DNA of 37,253 nt, taken from contig CAZYYO010000017.1 of assembly GCA_964650965.1 (NCBI GenBank), forward strand, positions 1 to 37,253, in the 5' to 3' direction. The DNA is from CAZYYO01 sp964650965. GTDB lineage: Bacteria; Bacillota; Clostridia; Lachnospirales; Lachnospiraceae. A model generated the notes under the pieces. The model was not told the origin of the DNA and ran no database searches. It saw nothing but the letters and a program-made list of their open reading frames with translations. Positions 24,339 to 33,206 of the stretch are shown one piece after another; position 1 is the first letter of the stretch; each line of letters opens with the position of its first letter. The translations under genes and the position numbers were made by a program.

Positions 24339-24584
24339 TCACAACTCCTTTTCTCTTATTGTTCTTGCAGCCAGAGTATCCGGCAGCAGTGCAGATAATA
24401 TTACCTGATTTGTATCTGTAATAATCACACCTCTGGTTCGTCTTCCCTGGGTTGCATCAATTAAACGTTCCTGCTCTTTCGCTTTTTGAATCAGCCGCTT
24501 AGCAGGTGCAGAATCCGGTGTAATCATCGTTACAATCTTATCTGCATTCATAATATTGCCAAAGCCTATATTTATAAATGACAT
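24339..24584 (-). CDS. remA: RemA/YlzA family DNA-binding regulator (DUF370)
   Basis: 81 aa from the ATG at 24584 (MSFINIGFGN). GGGTGA lies just upstream; an earlier GTG at 24593 overlaps that site and is not favoured. The family core is clear: NADKIVTMITPDSAPAKRLI (about 12-31) and DATQGRRTRGVIITD. RemA activates biofilm-matrix and osmoprotection genes in Bacillus by forming DNA-binding rings; targets in this organism are unknown. It lies between yicC and gmk, as in Bacillus. Confidence 0.93.
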   Translation of the reverse strand: MSFINIGFGNIMNADKIVTMITPDSAPAKRLIQKAKEQERLIDATQGRRTRGVIITDTNQVILSALLPDTLAARTIREKEL

Positions 24585-24594
24585 TGCTATCACC

Positions 24595-25473
24595 CTATTC
24601 TATATTCTGAATCTGTTCTCGAACCTTCTCAACCAACGTTTTTAATGCAATGCCAATATTGGCAATTTCCACATCTGCTGATTTCGATAAAATAGTATTG
24701 GATTCCCGGTTCATTTCCTGTGCAATGAAATCCAGCTTTCTTCCAATAGATTCTCCCTGCTTCAGTTCTCCAATAGTCTCCTGTACGTGACTGCGCAAAC
24801 GAACAATTTCCTCATCTACACATACCTTATCGGCATACATGGTAACTTCCATGGCAATTCTGCTTTCGTCAATCTGATGATCACCTAACAGCTCTTCTAT
24901 CTTAGCTAGAATACGTTTCTTATATTCTGCAATGATTTCCGGAGAACGTTGTTCAATCACAAGAACATACCCTTCCATCTCTTCCATCTTAGCTAGAAGA
25001 TCTTCCTTCAAACGTTGTCCTTCGCTTTCTCTGCTTACAATAAAAGCATCACAGGCCAGCTGCAGGGTCTTCATTAGCATATCCTTTAAATATTCTTCAT
25101 CCAAAGGATTCTCTACCAATTCAAACACATCTGGATAACGAGACAGGTTGGTGGCTGTTATATTATCTTCCAGTTGAAATTCCTGGGCCATCTGTCTTAA
25201 GTTCTTAAGGTATTCAGCTGCTATCTGGGAATTATAACGTATCTGATACATGGCATCTGCAGATTCTTCATAGGCAATGTACACATCTACCTTGCCTCTT
25301 TGCAGTCGCTGCTTTAGATAATTGCGAATGTCATTTTCAAAAGGGCCAAGCTTCTTGGGAGTCTTGATATTCAAATCAAGATAACGATGATTCACCGACT
25401 TTAGCTCAACAATCATCTTACCATTCTCGTCGGACAACTCATATCGACCATATCCGGTCATACTTCTAATCAC
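24595..25473 (-). CDS. yicC: YicC/YloC family endoribonuclease
   Basis: 292 aa from a GTG at 25473, reading MIRSMTGYGRYE. GGAGG is 7 nt upstream, whereas the longer start at 25518 has no such site. The family is about 290 aa with N-terminal SMTGYGR, NHRYLDLNIKTPK (about 33-45) and a C-terminal block near 265-276 (NRESNTILSKSA). Members are reported to be RNases; in E. coli YicC influences small-RNA turnover. It is the first gene of the yicC-remA-gmk-rpoZ operon. Confidence 0.93.
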   Translation of the reverse strand: MIRSMTGYGRYELSDENGKMIVELKSVNHRYLDLNIKTPKKLGPFENDIRNYLKQRLQRGKVDVYIAYEESADAMYQIRYNSQIAAEYLKNLRQMAQEFQLEDNITATNLSRYPDVFELVENPLDEEYLKDMLMKTLQLACDAFIVSRESEGQRLKEDLLAKMEEMEGYVLVIEQRSPEIIAEYKKRILAKIEELLGDHQIDESRIAMEVTMYADKVCVDEEIVRLRSHVQETIGELKQGESIGRKLDFIAQEMNRESNTILSKSADVEIANIGIALKTLVEKVREQIQNIE

Positions 25474-25534
25474 CTGTAAACCTCCATTCCATCCAAGCTG
25501 TTGCAGGATAAGCCACAATGCATAGATAAGTTAT

Positions 25535-25563
25535 ATTATATTAAAAACAACACCAAAGGTCAA
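25535..25563 (-). promoter_or_regulatory. Sigma-A promoter of the yicC-remA-gmk operon
   Basis: On the minus strand TTGACC (25558-25563), a 17-nt spacer and TATAAT (25535-25540) match 11 of 12 consensus bases. Transcription would start near 25528, about 55 nt before the yicC GTG. Confidence 0.75.
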
Positions 25564-25572
25564 TTATTATCT

Positions 25573-25600
25573 TTGAATTTCACGAAATGTTGTATATAAT
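25573..25600 (+). promoter_or_regulatory. Sigma-A promoter of rqcH
   Basis: TTGAAT (25573-25578), a 16-nt spacer and TATAAT (25595-25600). The -10 box is perfect and the -35 box matches 4 of 6. The start would be near 25607. An AAGGAG site at 25617-25622 precedes the ATG. It is divergent from the yicC promoter, with the two -35 boxes about 10 nt apart. Confidence 0.6.
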
Positions 25601-25629
25601 AGAACCATTAGAGACAAAGGAGTAACAAC

Positions 25630-27375
25630 ATGGCATTAGATGGATTTGTAGTAGCAAACCTAGTATCAGAATTTCAAAAAGAACTGCTGGATGCAAGAAT
25701 CAGTAAGATTGCCCAGCCGGAAAAAGAAGAATTAATCTTTACCTTTAAGGGAAGGGAAGGTGTGAAGCGACTGTTTATTTCTGCAAATGCTTCTCTTCCC
25801 TTCGCTTACCTGTCTACCGAAAATAAAACAAGTCCCTTAACTGCTCCTAATTTCTGCATGCTCCTTCGAAAGCATATCAGCAGCGGACGAATTACAGCCA
25901 TTGACCAGCCTCATATGGAACGGGTGATTCATTTTACCATAGAACACTTAGATGAACTAGGGGATGTTGCTACCAAGCATCTGTACGTGGAGCTAATGGG
26001 AAAGCATAGTAATATTATCTTCTGTGACAGCGAAAATGTAATTCTTGACAGCATTAAGCATATTTCGGCCCAGGTCAGCTCAGTACGGGAGGTACTTCCC
26101 ATGCGGGATTATTTTATTCCTGCCCAGGAGAATAAATATAATCCCTTAGAATTATCCCAGGAGGTATTTATTCAGGATATCTTAAATCGCCCCATGTCTG
26201 TTTTTAAGGCTATTATGTCTGGCTGCATCGGCTTTAGTCCAGTGATGGTTTCAGAATATCTCTTCCGCTGCGGCGTTGATCAGGATATGTCATGTGCTGC
26301 CCTGTCAGAGGATGATAAACTTCATTTATATCATCAATTTGTTTATTTTATGGATATCGTAAGAAAGGATGCTTTTGAGCCAACCATTGTCTATAAGAAG
26401 GAAACGCAGGCACCTTTAGAGTACGCAGCCACAAGGCTTAGTATTTATCAGGATGAAATTCTTCTGCCACAAGACTCCATATCTCATTTGTTGGAAACCT
26501 ACTACTCTCAGCGAAACAAATATACAGTGATTCATCAGAAGTCCACTGACCTGCGAAAGATTGTATCTAACTGTTTAGAGCGTAACCGGAAGAAATTTCA
26601 GCTGCAAAGCAAGCAGCTAGAGGACACCAATAAAATGGAAAAATACAAGCTGTACGGAGAGCTGCTTCATACCTACGGATATTCTGCTGCAGATAAGGCA
26701 AAAAGCATTCAGGTGAATAATTATTACACCAATGAAGAAATTACCATTCCATTGGACAGCGATTTTACAGCTATGGAAAACGCAAAACGCTATTTTGAAA
26801 AATATAACAAATTAAAACGTACCAGAGAATCCCTTACCACCTTTATTAAGGAAACAAAAGAATCCATCCTGCACTTAGAATCTATTGAAGCTGCATTAAA
26901 TATTGCTGAAAATGAAGCTGACCTTACTGCTATTCGACAGGAATTAGAGGATTATGGCTACATTAAGAAGCATAAATATAATAAAAAACAGGGGAAAACT
27001 GGAAAAAGCAAACCATTACATTTTATTTCAAGTGACGGATATGATATCTATGTAGGGAAAAATAATTATCAAAATGATGAATTGACCTTTAAATTAGCCA
27101 CCGGAAATGACTGGTGGTTCCATGCCAAGCAAATGCCAGGCTCTCACGTGATTGTAAAAACCAATGGGCAGGAATTGCCAGATAAAACCTTTGAAGAAGC
27201 GGCTGCATTAGCCGGCTACTATTCCAGCGGCAGAGATTCCGATAAGGTAGAAATTGATTATCTGCAAAAAAAGAATGTTAAAAAACCCAACGGCTCTGCT
27301 GCAGGCTTTGTGATTTATCACACCAATTATTCCATGACGGTACATCCACAGAAGCTGGATTTACAGGAAGTATAA
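25630..27375 (+). CDS. rqcH: RqcH, NFACT-family ribosome quality control factor (fibronectin-binding protein A family)
   Basis: 581 aa with the NFACT layout. The N-terminal NFACT-N domain has DGFVVANLVSEF (4-15), APNFCMLLRKHISSGRI (about 74-90) and ELMGKHSNIIF near 126-136. A central coiled coil (about 290-450) follows. The NFACT-R domain is at about 465-570 with DGYDIYVGKNN and NDWWFHAKQMPGSHVIVK. RqcH binds obstructed 50S subunits and directs alanine tailing of stalled peptides. In Bacillus its orthologue also lies next to yloC/yicC, as here but divergent. AAGGAG precedes the ATG. Confidence 0.95.
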   Translation: MALDGFVVANLVSEFQKELLDARISKIAQPEKEELIFTFKGREGVKRLFISANASLPFAYLSTENKTSPLTAPNFCMLLRKHISSGRITAIDQPHMERVIHFTIEHLDELGDVATKHLYVELMGKHSNIIFCDSENVILDSIKHISAQVSSVREVLPMRDYFIPAQENKYNPLELSQEVFIQDILNRPMSVFKAIMSGCIGFSPVMVSEYLFRCGVDQDMSCAALSEDDKLHLYHQFVYFMDIVRKDAFEPTIVYKKETQAPLEYAATRLSIYQDEILLPQDSISHLLETYYSQRNKYTVIHQKSTDLRKIVSNCLERNRKKFQLQSKQLEDTNKMEKYKLYGELLHTYGYSAADKAKSIQVNNYYTNEEITIPLDSDFTAMENAKRYFEKYNKLKRTRESLTTFIKETKESILHLESIEAALNIAENEADLTAIRQELEDYGYIKKHKYNKKQGKTGKSKPLHFISSDGYDIYVGKNNYQNDELTFKLATGNDWWFHAKQMPGSHVIVKTNGQELPDKTFEEAAALAGYYSSGRDSDKVEIDYLQKKNVKKPNGSAAGFVIYHTNYSMTVHPQKLDLQEV

Positions 27376-27411
27376 AAGAATTTTTTGTCATTTTTTGAAA
27401 CAATTGTCTGG

Positions 27412-27438
27412 GTAAAAGCAATGGATTTACACATACTA
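27412..27438 (+). promoter_or_regulatory. Possible sigma-G-type forespore promoter of the SASP gene
   Basis: CATACTA (27432-27438) fits the sigma-G -10 pattern CATnnTA. A GTAAA (27412-27416) lies 15 nt upstream as a loose -35 match. The gene it precedes is of a class normally made in the forespore under sigma-G. The -10 is the stronger part. Confidence 0.45.
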
Positions 27439-27481
27439 TTTCCGTAACAGAAGTTACAAAAAAATGTAAGGAGGAAACAAT

Positions 27482-27685
27482 ATGTCTAAATCAAACAATC
27501 GAAATGCTGTTCCACAGGCGAAAGGTGCTCTGGATCGCTTCAAGTATGAAGTTGCAAGTGAATTAGGAGTTCCTCTGAAGGAAGGATATAACGGTGACCT
27601 TACCTCGAAACAGAATGGTTCTGTTGGCGGATATATGGTTAAGAAAATGATCGAAGCCCAGGAGAAACAGATGGCGGATCAATAA
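27482..27685 (+). CDS. Alpha/beta-type small acid-soluble spore protein
   Basis: 67 aa, typical SASP size. These proteins coat spore DNA and protect it from UV and heat. The GPR protease recognition region is visible as FKYEVASELGVPL (about 20-32), with cleavage expected after the Glu. The second family motif GSVGGYMVKKMIE lies near 46-58. GGAGG is 6 nt before the ATG. It is a single-gene unit with its own terminator. Confidence 0.96.
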   Translation: MSKSNNRNAVPQAKGALDRFKYEVASELGVPLKEGYNGDLTSKQNGSVGGYMVKKMIEAQEKQMADQ

Positions 27686-27718
27686 ACATTGGATGTATGT
27701 AAAATATGTGTATGAAAA

Positions 27719-27755
27719 AAGAAGACTTGCTCCACTTGTGGGAGCAAGTCTTCTT
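27719..27755. terminator. Bidirectional Rho-independent terminator between the SASP and lipoprotein genes
   Basis: GAAGACTTGCTCC (27721-27733) pairs perfectly with GGAGCAAGTCTTC (27741-27753) around a 7-nt loop, and flanking AA/TT extend the stem. On the minus strand it is followed by TTTTTT (strong U-tract); on the plus strand by TTTC (weaker). It serves the two convergent genes. Confidence 0.88.
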
Positions 27756-27789
27756 TCATGTAATAGAACGTATTTTTTACAATGAATTC

Positions 27790-29730
27790 TTATTCAGCAT
27801 CCTGAATCTTTTTAATCTGATCTACATACTTCTGGTAAATTTTTACAACTTCAGAGGTATCGATTTTCTCTAATCCAGCTACATAATCCTTCCAGCTCAT
27901 GGTTCCTTTTACAACTCCTGGAAGATTCTGATTGATATAATCTGTTGTTGCTGTATATACTTCGTTATACTTCTGAGACTCTTCTGCAGTAAACATCTTG
28001 GTATAATCAATTCTACCGCTTGTATTCTCATACATATTGTACTGTACATTTGCATCGGCATTCACCTTAGGTTCACCATTATCAATTTGTACTGTATCAC
28101 TGTTAGAAAGCTTTAATCCAGTGTCAAATCGAATTCCTGTTAATGCAGTATTTAATGGAGCATCTTTTTGACCAACAGTTAATGTATACACGGTCTTACC
28201 ATCATCTCCAGTACTGGTTGTATATGCACTGGTAAGATTATTATCTGCATAAAGATCTGGATCTAATTTTACAGATTTATACTGGTCTTCATCAAGTCCT
28301 ACAGATAAAACTAAAGATCCTTCTCTGGTATAGGTCCAGTCTAAGAAGGTAAATAAGGTTGCAAGGTCTTTATCCTTTGCTTTTGTTGTAACGATAGTTG
28401 CAGTTCCTTTTTTACCATCCTGGAACAGGGTATCAGGGGTGAAGAATTTCTGTGCATCTGTTCCATAAGTATCGTTAATTGGAAGAGCTGCTCCCATAAC
28501 AAATGCATCTTTTGCATCTGATGTATCAGCACAGGTGGTACGAATTGCAGTTCCAACGGTACTGCTAAGACCACACCACATACCAACCTTACCCTGGCTA
28601 ACACCTGCAGAATTAATCATAAAGAATAAATCGCTGCTTCTGGTATTAAAGTCTTTATCTAACCATCCTTCTTTATACCAATTTGCCATTGCTTCGATAT
28701 AAGTCTTAAAGCCGTCTGAGGTACCGGCATAGGTTGCATCTCCATCAGCAGGTGTGTAGAAGCTTCCAGCTCCACCGCCAAAGGAAGAAACAACATCACC
28801 TAAGTTGTTATATCCACCATAGCCTACAGAAGTACAATAAGATGAGGAATCACTGCTCCATCCCCCTTCGTTAATTGCTTTCTCAAAAGCTTCAAACATC
28901 CATTCCCAGTCACTGATGGTATATGGATCTGTTTTTCCACTTGGGAAGATTACATTATCGGTGTAATCATTTGCCGGGTCTGCTCCATCCTCGGAGGTGA
29001 AGCTTGTTACATCATTCTTCTTCCATCCATCCAGGTTATTGGCTTTCTGTGCTTCAGCCAGTGGTGTTACTGCCGGATGACCATTTTCTTTTACGGTTGC
29101 ACTATCCCAATCCCATACATACTCTGATGGAGTTGCATATTTAACAAGCCAGTCTCTACGATAGCAATAGCCTTCCCATGGAGCAGCTGTTCCATCCTGC
29201 AAAGCATAGATTGCATAATAATGAACGTTTCCATCTTCATCTGTTGAAGTAACCTGTGGTTTTAAGAACGGATTCTCATCCAAATATGCCAGATAATTAG
29301 GCATATATTTCTCAACATATTCCGTAATATCCATTGCAACACCAGATTCGCATAATGACTCTGGATTATCCGTTGAATAAATGGTATTCACCAGGTCTGG
29401 ATATTCACCGGTAGAAATCATAGTATTAAAGTTGTCCTGCTCGGAGCCAGAGATTGGTGTCTGGAATTCAAGATTTAACTTGGTTCCTTTTCCACTTTCA
29501 TCAATTCCACCATTTTCAGTATCCCAGCTCTGCTGCATAATAAATTGTGCAGATGGTGACTGGTCATAGGTATCATAATACTGTCCCTGACCATCGGTCT
29601 GTGTAATCCACCAGGTAAAGCTGTCATCACTTGATGCAGACTTCTTGGAGCCACATCCTGCAAAGCAGGTAGCTGTCATAGCAGCAATCAGTCCTAAAGC
29701 TACACCTTTCTTTAACCATTTCTTAGTCAT
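27790..29730 (-). CDS. Extracellular solute-binding lipoprotein (ABC transporter type)
   Basis: 646 aa from the ATG at 29730, with GGGAGG 9 nt upstream; a start 12 codons earlier lacks a site. The N-terminus is a lipoprotein signal: MTKKWLKKG, a hydrophobic stretch to about residue 24, and a lipobox FAGC with Cys26 as lipidation site. The mature part begins with a Ser/Asp linker and then WWITQTDGQ. Its size and Trp/Tyr/Asp-rich composition match large family-1 sugar or oligosaccharide binding proteins of Lachnospiraceae. No permease or ATPase genes are adjacent. A divergent AraC-type regulator lies 198 nt away. The ligand is not readable from sequence. Confidence 0.85.
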   Translation of the reverse strand: MTKKWLKKGVALGLIAAMTATCFAGCGSKKSASSDDSFTWWITQTDGQGQYYDTYDQSPSAQFIMQQSWDTENGGIDESGKGTKLNLEFQTPISGSEQDNFNTMISTGEYPDLVNTIYSTDNPESLCESGVAMDITEYVEKYMPNYLAYLDENPFLKPQVTSTDEDGNVHYYAIYALQDGTAAPWEGYCYRRDWLVKYATPSEYVWDWDSATVKENGHPAVTPLAEAQKANNLDGWKKNDVTSFTSEDGADPANDYTDNVIFPSGKTDPYTISDWEWMFEAFEKAINEGGWSSDSSSYCTSVGYGGYNNLGDVVSSFGGGAGSFYTPADGDATYAGTSDGFKTYIEAMANWYKEGWLDKDFNTRSSDLFFMINSAGVSQGKVGMWCGLSSTVGTAIRTTCADTSDAKDAFVMGAALPINDTYGTDAQKFFTPDTLFQDGKKGTATIVTTKAKDKDLATLFTFLDWTYTREGSLVLSVGLDEDQYKSVKLDPDLYADNNLTSAYTTSTGDDGKTVYTLTVGQKDAPLNTALTGIRFDTGLKLSNSDTVQIDNGEPKVNADANVQYNMYENTSGRIDYTKMFTAEESQKYNEVYTATTDYINQNLPGVVKGTMSWKDYVAGLEKIDTSEVVKIYQKYVDQIKKIQDAE

Positions 29731-29774
29731 ATAATAAACCTCCCTCTTTCTTGGATGATGCATCACATAAAATA

Positions 29775-29793
29775 CATCATTCTCTATATGATG
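29775..29793. repeat. Inverted repeat in the lipoprotein gene leader, possible operator
   Basis: CATCAT (29775-29780) and ATGATG (29788-29793) form a 6-bp inverted repeat with a 7-nt spacer, just downstream of the predicted -10 of the lipoprotein promoter. A 10-bp palindrome TGATGCATCA lies at 29756-29765. Either could be bound by the divergent AraC-type regulator; that is inference. Confidence 0.35.
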
Positions 29794-29798
29794 GTTTT

Positions 29799-29825
29799 AT
29801 TATATCGTCATAAATTTCTTGTCAG
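29799..29825 (-). promoter_or_regulatory. Putative promoter of the solute-binding lipoprotein gene
   Basis: On the minus strand a perfect TATAAT (29799-29804) is preceded at 15 nt by CTGACA (29820-29825). The short spacing suggests a weak, activator-dependent promoter, which would suit control by the neighbouring AraC-type protein. The leader is about 60-70 nt. Confidence 0.45.
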
Positions 29826-29835
29826 TATCATTCTG

Positions 29836-29865
29836 TTGATATTATTGTAGGATTCATGATATAAT
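29836..29865 (+). promoter_or_regulatory. Putative promoter of the AraC-type regulator gene
   Basis: TTGATA (29836-29841), an 18-nt spacer and TATAAT (29860-29865). The start would be near 29872, about 57 nt before the ATG. It is back to back with the lipoprotein promoter, with the two -35 boxes 10 nt apart. Confidence 0.5.
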
Positions 29866-29928
29866 TATGAAAAAGTTGTGAATACTTATGATTGACATAG
29901 AAAAGAACAGAGAAAGAGTGATAACCTT

Positions 29929-31140
29929 ATGAAGAATGATCAAGATATTATTACTATGATATATACAAACTGGAATATTTCCTGCGATATATGGAATCCC
30001 CAACAGAAAGTATCGGAAGGTTCTATGGCCAGGTTCCATACCACCTATCCGGAAGCATACAAGGTTTTTTTAAAAAAACTGGAAGCTTCCTTTCAGAAAA
30101 ACCCCCTTCCCTTCATTGAAAACAATGAGGACAATATCAGCTATGCCTTTATATGTATACCAGATGGCAAGATTGCAATCCTGGGTCCCTTCTCCGGCTC
30201 CCAGGTTCCCTCGGAAGTAGCCGCACGATTCTTTTATCAGAATCATATTAAGGAAAAGGATGCATCCATTCCCAAATTAAATGGAACCGCCATCTGCCCT
30301 ATGCTGTCCATTGTCTGCTATCTTTTTACAGGTGTATACTATTCCGCTGATGAAATTATGGAATATAATTATCCATCCATAAAGGATATTGATGAGCTAA
30401 CCTTGTATCAGCTGGATAATGAACTAGAAGAACGACAACACCTGTCCTACGAGTATGAGAATGCCTGGTTGGATTCTGTGGAAAAAGGAACGGTTGGTGA
30501 CCTGCCTGCCAACCTGGAACAAATGACTCCTTCTGAAAAGGAGGTTGGTCTGCTGGCTAAGGGCGATCACAGACGTCAGTCAGAATATACCTGTGTGGTT
30601 GGTATTACCCTGGCCACCCGTGCAGCAATGCGAGGCGGCGTCCCACCCTATGAAGCCTATGCATTAAGTGATGTATATCTCCAGCAGCTGGCACTGTGTA
30701 AGTCCACCACAGAGATTGACATTCTTTTTGCCAAAGCCCTGACTGCCATTAATGATCTGGTAAAGAAAAATAAGAGTATCGCCAGACAAAATCCTTACGT
30801 GGAGCAATGTAAGGATTATATCGGCCGCCACCTGCACACCTCCTATTCCATTAAAGAGCTGGCAGAATACCTGGGCATTTCCAATGCCTATCTGTCCCGG
30901 TTATTTTCTCAGGTTACAGGAACGACACTTCATCAATATATCCTAGATACCAGATTAAGTGCCGCTGCCAATCTACTGCGGGTTGCCCCTTCTAGTATTG
31001 GAGAAATATCTGAATATTTGTGCTTCTGCTCCCCCAGCTACTTTGGCAACTGCTTTCAGAAGAAGTACGGCATGTCGCCTCTTCAGTATCGGAATAAATA
31101 CCGGGTTATCAATGGGGTCGATCCAATCCGAAGGGTATAG
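29929..31140 (+). CDS. AraC-family transcriptional regulator
   Basis: 403 aa. The C-terminal 100 residues (about 291-395) are an AraC/XylS double helix-turn-helix: first helix pair SIKELAEYLGISNAYLSRLF, then the second ending in SPSYFGNCFQKKYGMSPLQYR. The N-terminal 280 residues show no motif I can name; they are probably a ligand- or signal-sensing domain found with such regulators in Lachnospiraceae. GAGTGA is a weak ribosome-binding site. It is divergent from the solute-binding lipoprotein and probably controls it. Its stop is 2 nt from the convergent recG stop, so no separate terminator fits between them. Confidence 0.9.
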   Translation: MKNDQDIITMIYTNWNISCDIWNPQQKVSEGSMARFHTTYPEAYKVFLKKLEASFQKNPLPFIENNEDNISYAFICIPDGKIAILGPFSGSQVPSEVAARFFYQNHIKEKDASIPKLNGTAICPMLSIVCYLFTGVYYSADEIMEYNYPSIKDIDELTLYQLDNELEERQHLSYEYENAWLDSVEKGTVGDLPANLEQMTPSEKEVGLLAKGDHRRQSEYTCVVGITLATRAAMRGGVPPYEAYALSDVYLQQLALCKSTTEIDILFAKALTAINDLVKKNKSIARQNPYVEQCKDYIGRHLHTSYSIKELAEYLGISNAYLSRLFSQVTGTTLHQYILDTRLSAAANLLRVAPSSIGEISEYLCFCSPSYFGNCFQKKYGMSPLQYRNKYRVINGVDPIRRV

Positions 31141-31142
31141 AT

Positions 31143-33197
31143 TTAAATAGCATAATAGCTTTTCTCCATGCGATACAACAGCATGTCATATAAGCCCTTA
31201 TGCTTTGGAAGCTTTAAGGAAGGGTCCTGTGAAAGCAAGTGCTTTACATCCTCCGAAGCTTCCTGGAGCAAATTGGCATCCCCAATAATATCTCCCAGCT
31301 GGAAATTAAAATCTCCGCTTTGTCGAATCCCGTAGAAATCTCCTGGTCCTCGCAGCTTCAAATCTTCACTGGCAATAAAGAAGCCATCATTGGATTGATT
31401 TAATATTTCCAGTCGCTTGGCAGATTCCTTGGAATCTGAAGCATTAAACATAATACAATAGGACTGGGCATCTCCTCGTCCTACTCGCCCCCTTAGCTGA
31501 TGAAGCTGTGCCAAGCCAAACCGGTTGGCATCCTCAATCACCATGACCGTAGCATTGGGCACATTCATTCCAACCTCTACTACAGTGGTAGATACCAGCA
31601 CGTCAATCTCATGTCTTGCAAATGCTTCCATGGTTTCGTTCTTCTCATTGGCCTTCTGCTTCCCATGAAGCAATCCCACAGAAACTCTTCCCTGATAATA
31701 AGCTCGTAATCTCTGGGCATACTCCGTTACATTTTCTGCCTCTGTCTTCTCACTGGCCTCCACCAAGGAACAGATAATATAGGCCTGATGTCCCTGTTTT
31801 ACCTGATTTTCTATAAATTCATAGGCTGTCTTATGGTATGTATTTCCCACCACACAGTTTTTAATAGGAAGTCGCTTGGCCGGAACATCACTGATCACAG
31901 AAATATTCATGTCATTATATAAAATCATGGCAAGAGTTCTGGGAATAGGCGTTGCACTCATAACCAGAACAAAGGGATGCTCTCCCTTTTCTGAAAAGGC
32001 ATCTCGTTGCTTTACCCCAAAGCGATGCTGTTCATCTGTAATCACCAGAGCCAGCTGGTTGTAATGTACCTTCTCCTGAATCAGTGCATGGGTACCGATA
32101 ATAAAAAGGCTCTCTTCCATTGCAATCCGTTCATACACTGCCCGCTTCTCCTTAGCTGTCATGGAACCGGTAAGGCACACAGCATCATAGGGAAGCTTGT
32201 ATTCTTCAATCATCTCTAAAAAAGACTGATAGTGCTGTCTGGTAAGTACTTCGGTTGGAGCCATTAAAGCCGCCTGATATCCGTTGGAAAGCACCGTAAG
32301 CATAGCCAGGAAGGCAACAATGGTTTTCCCTGAGCCTACATCCCCCTGAATAAGACGCTGGCTTACATATTCTCCTGCAAAATCCCGATTAATATCCTGT
32401 AATGCTCCTCTCTGGCCTCTTGTCAACGGAAATGGCAGCTGCTTTTCCACCCAGCCTGCTTCATCATATCTTGTGATACTCCAGGGATTTCTCTCCTGAA
32501 CAATTTCTTCCTTATGATACTGACTTTGCAAAATGAAGAAAAAGAATTCATCATATACCAGACGCTGACGTCCCTGGGCCAATGCATCAAAGTTCTCTGG
32601 AAAATGTACCTGCTGTATTCCCTGCTGGAAGGAAATCAGATTTCTTTGTTGCAGTAAATCCGAATCAATGGCATCTACTGGCCAGGTAATTTCCTGCAGC
32701 ACCTGCTCCACCGTCTTTTTCACCACGCTGTTATTTAGACCAGCAGTAAGATTATAAATAGGCTGCAGACTGCGGCGAATCCTCTCGTACTGCTCCATGG
32801 TATATACAACGGGCTGCTCCATTTTCCATTGATTACGCTCTTTTATTATTTTCCCATAAAAGATAACCGTCTGTCCCACAGACAGCTGATTTTTCATATA
32901 AGGAGTGCGAAACCATACCAGCTGCATGGGGGTATTCTGTCGGGAAAATGCGGTTGCCAGCGTGATTACAACACTTCTTGTTTTCTTATTAACTGCCGGA
33001 GTACGAAGAGAAGCTGTAACGGCACAAACTTCATTCTCTGTGCATTCTTCTGCGGTCTTTAATTGGGGGTATTCCAAATAGGTTCGGGGGAAAGAAAAGA
33101 GTATATCACCTGCAGTGTATACTCCCATCTTTTGAAACAACTTTTCAGTTTTCTCACCAATCCCCTTTACCTGTCGTAAAGAAGAATTAAAATCCAT
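31143..33197 (-). CDS. recG: ATP-dependent DNA helicase RecG
   Basis: 684 aa, full length. The N-terminal wedge/OB-fold domain covers about 1-230. Helicase motif I GDVGSGKT lies near 287-294, motif II is DEQH in VITDEQHRFGVKQR, motif III is MSATPIPRTLA, and the C-terminal block carries LHGKQ, DANRFGLAQLHQLRGRVGRG and the TRG-type GPGDFYGIRQSG. It unwinds branched DNA and reverses stalled forks. It starts 9 nt after fakA ends, as in other Firmicutes. Confidence 0.97.
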   Translation of the reverse strand: MDFNSSLRQVKGIGEKTEKLFQKMGVYTAGDILFSFPRTYLEYPQLKTAEECTENEVCAVTASLRTPAVNKKTRSVVITLATAFSRQNTPMQLVWFRTPYMKNQLSVGQTVIFYGKIIKERNQWKMEQPVVYTMEQYERIRRSLQPIYNLTAGLNNSVVKKTVEQVLQEITWPVDAIDSDLLQQRNLISFQQGIQQVHFPENFDALAQGRQRLVYDEFFFFILQSQYHKEEIVQERNPWSITRYDEAGWVEKQLPFPLTRGQRGALQDINRDFAGEYVSQRLIQGDVGSGKTIVAFLAMLTVLSNGYQAALMAPTEVLTRQHYQSFLEMIEEYKLPYDAVCLTGSMTAKEKRAVYERIAMEESLFIIGTHALIQEKVHYNQLALVITDEQHRFGVKQRDAFSEKGEHPFVLVMSATPIPRTLAMILYNDMNISVISDVPAKRLPIKNCVVGNTYHKTAYEFIENQVKQGHQAYIICSLVEASEKTEAENVTEYAQRLRAYYQGRVSVGLLHGKQKANEKNETMEAFARHEIDVLVSTTVVEVGMNVPNATVMVIEDANRFGLAQLHQLRGRVGRGDAQSYCIMFNASDSKESAKRLEILNQSNDGFFIASEDLKLRGPGDFYGIRQSGDFNFQLGDIIGDANLLQEASEDVKHLLSQDPSLKLPKHKGLYDMLLYRMEKSYYAI

Positions 33198-33206
33198 GAT
33201 CTACCT

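Noticed and set aside
28341..28604. 87-aa minus-strand frame inside the solute-binding lipoprotein gene
   Set aside because: Out-of-frame shadow in a gene with clear coding sequence; no independent start signal.
29756..29765. Shared TGATGCAT motif between the lipoprotein leader and the gerW terminator (35959-35991)
   Set aside because: A short AT-rich palindrome in two unrelated contexts; the second is explained as a terminator stem. Chance is sufficient.
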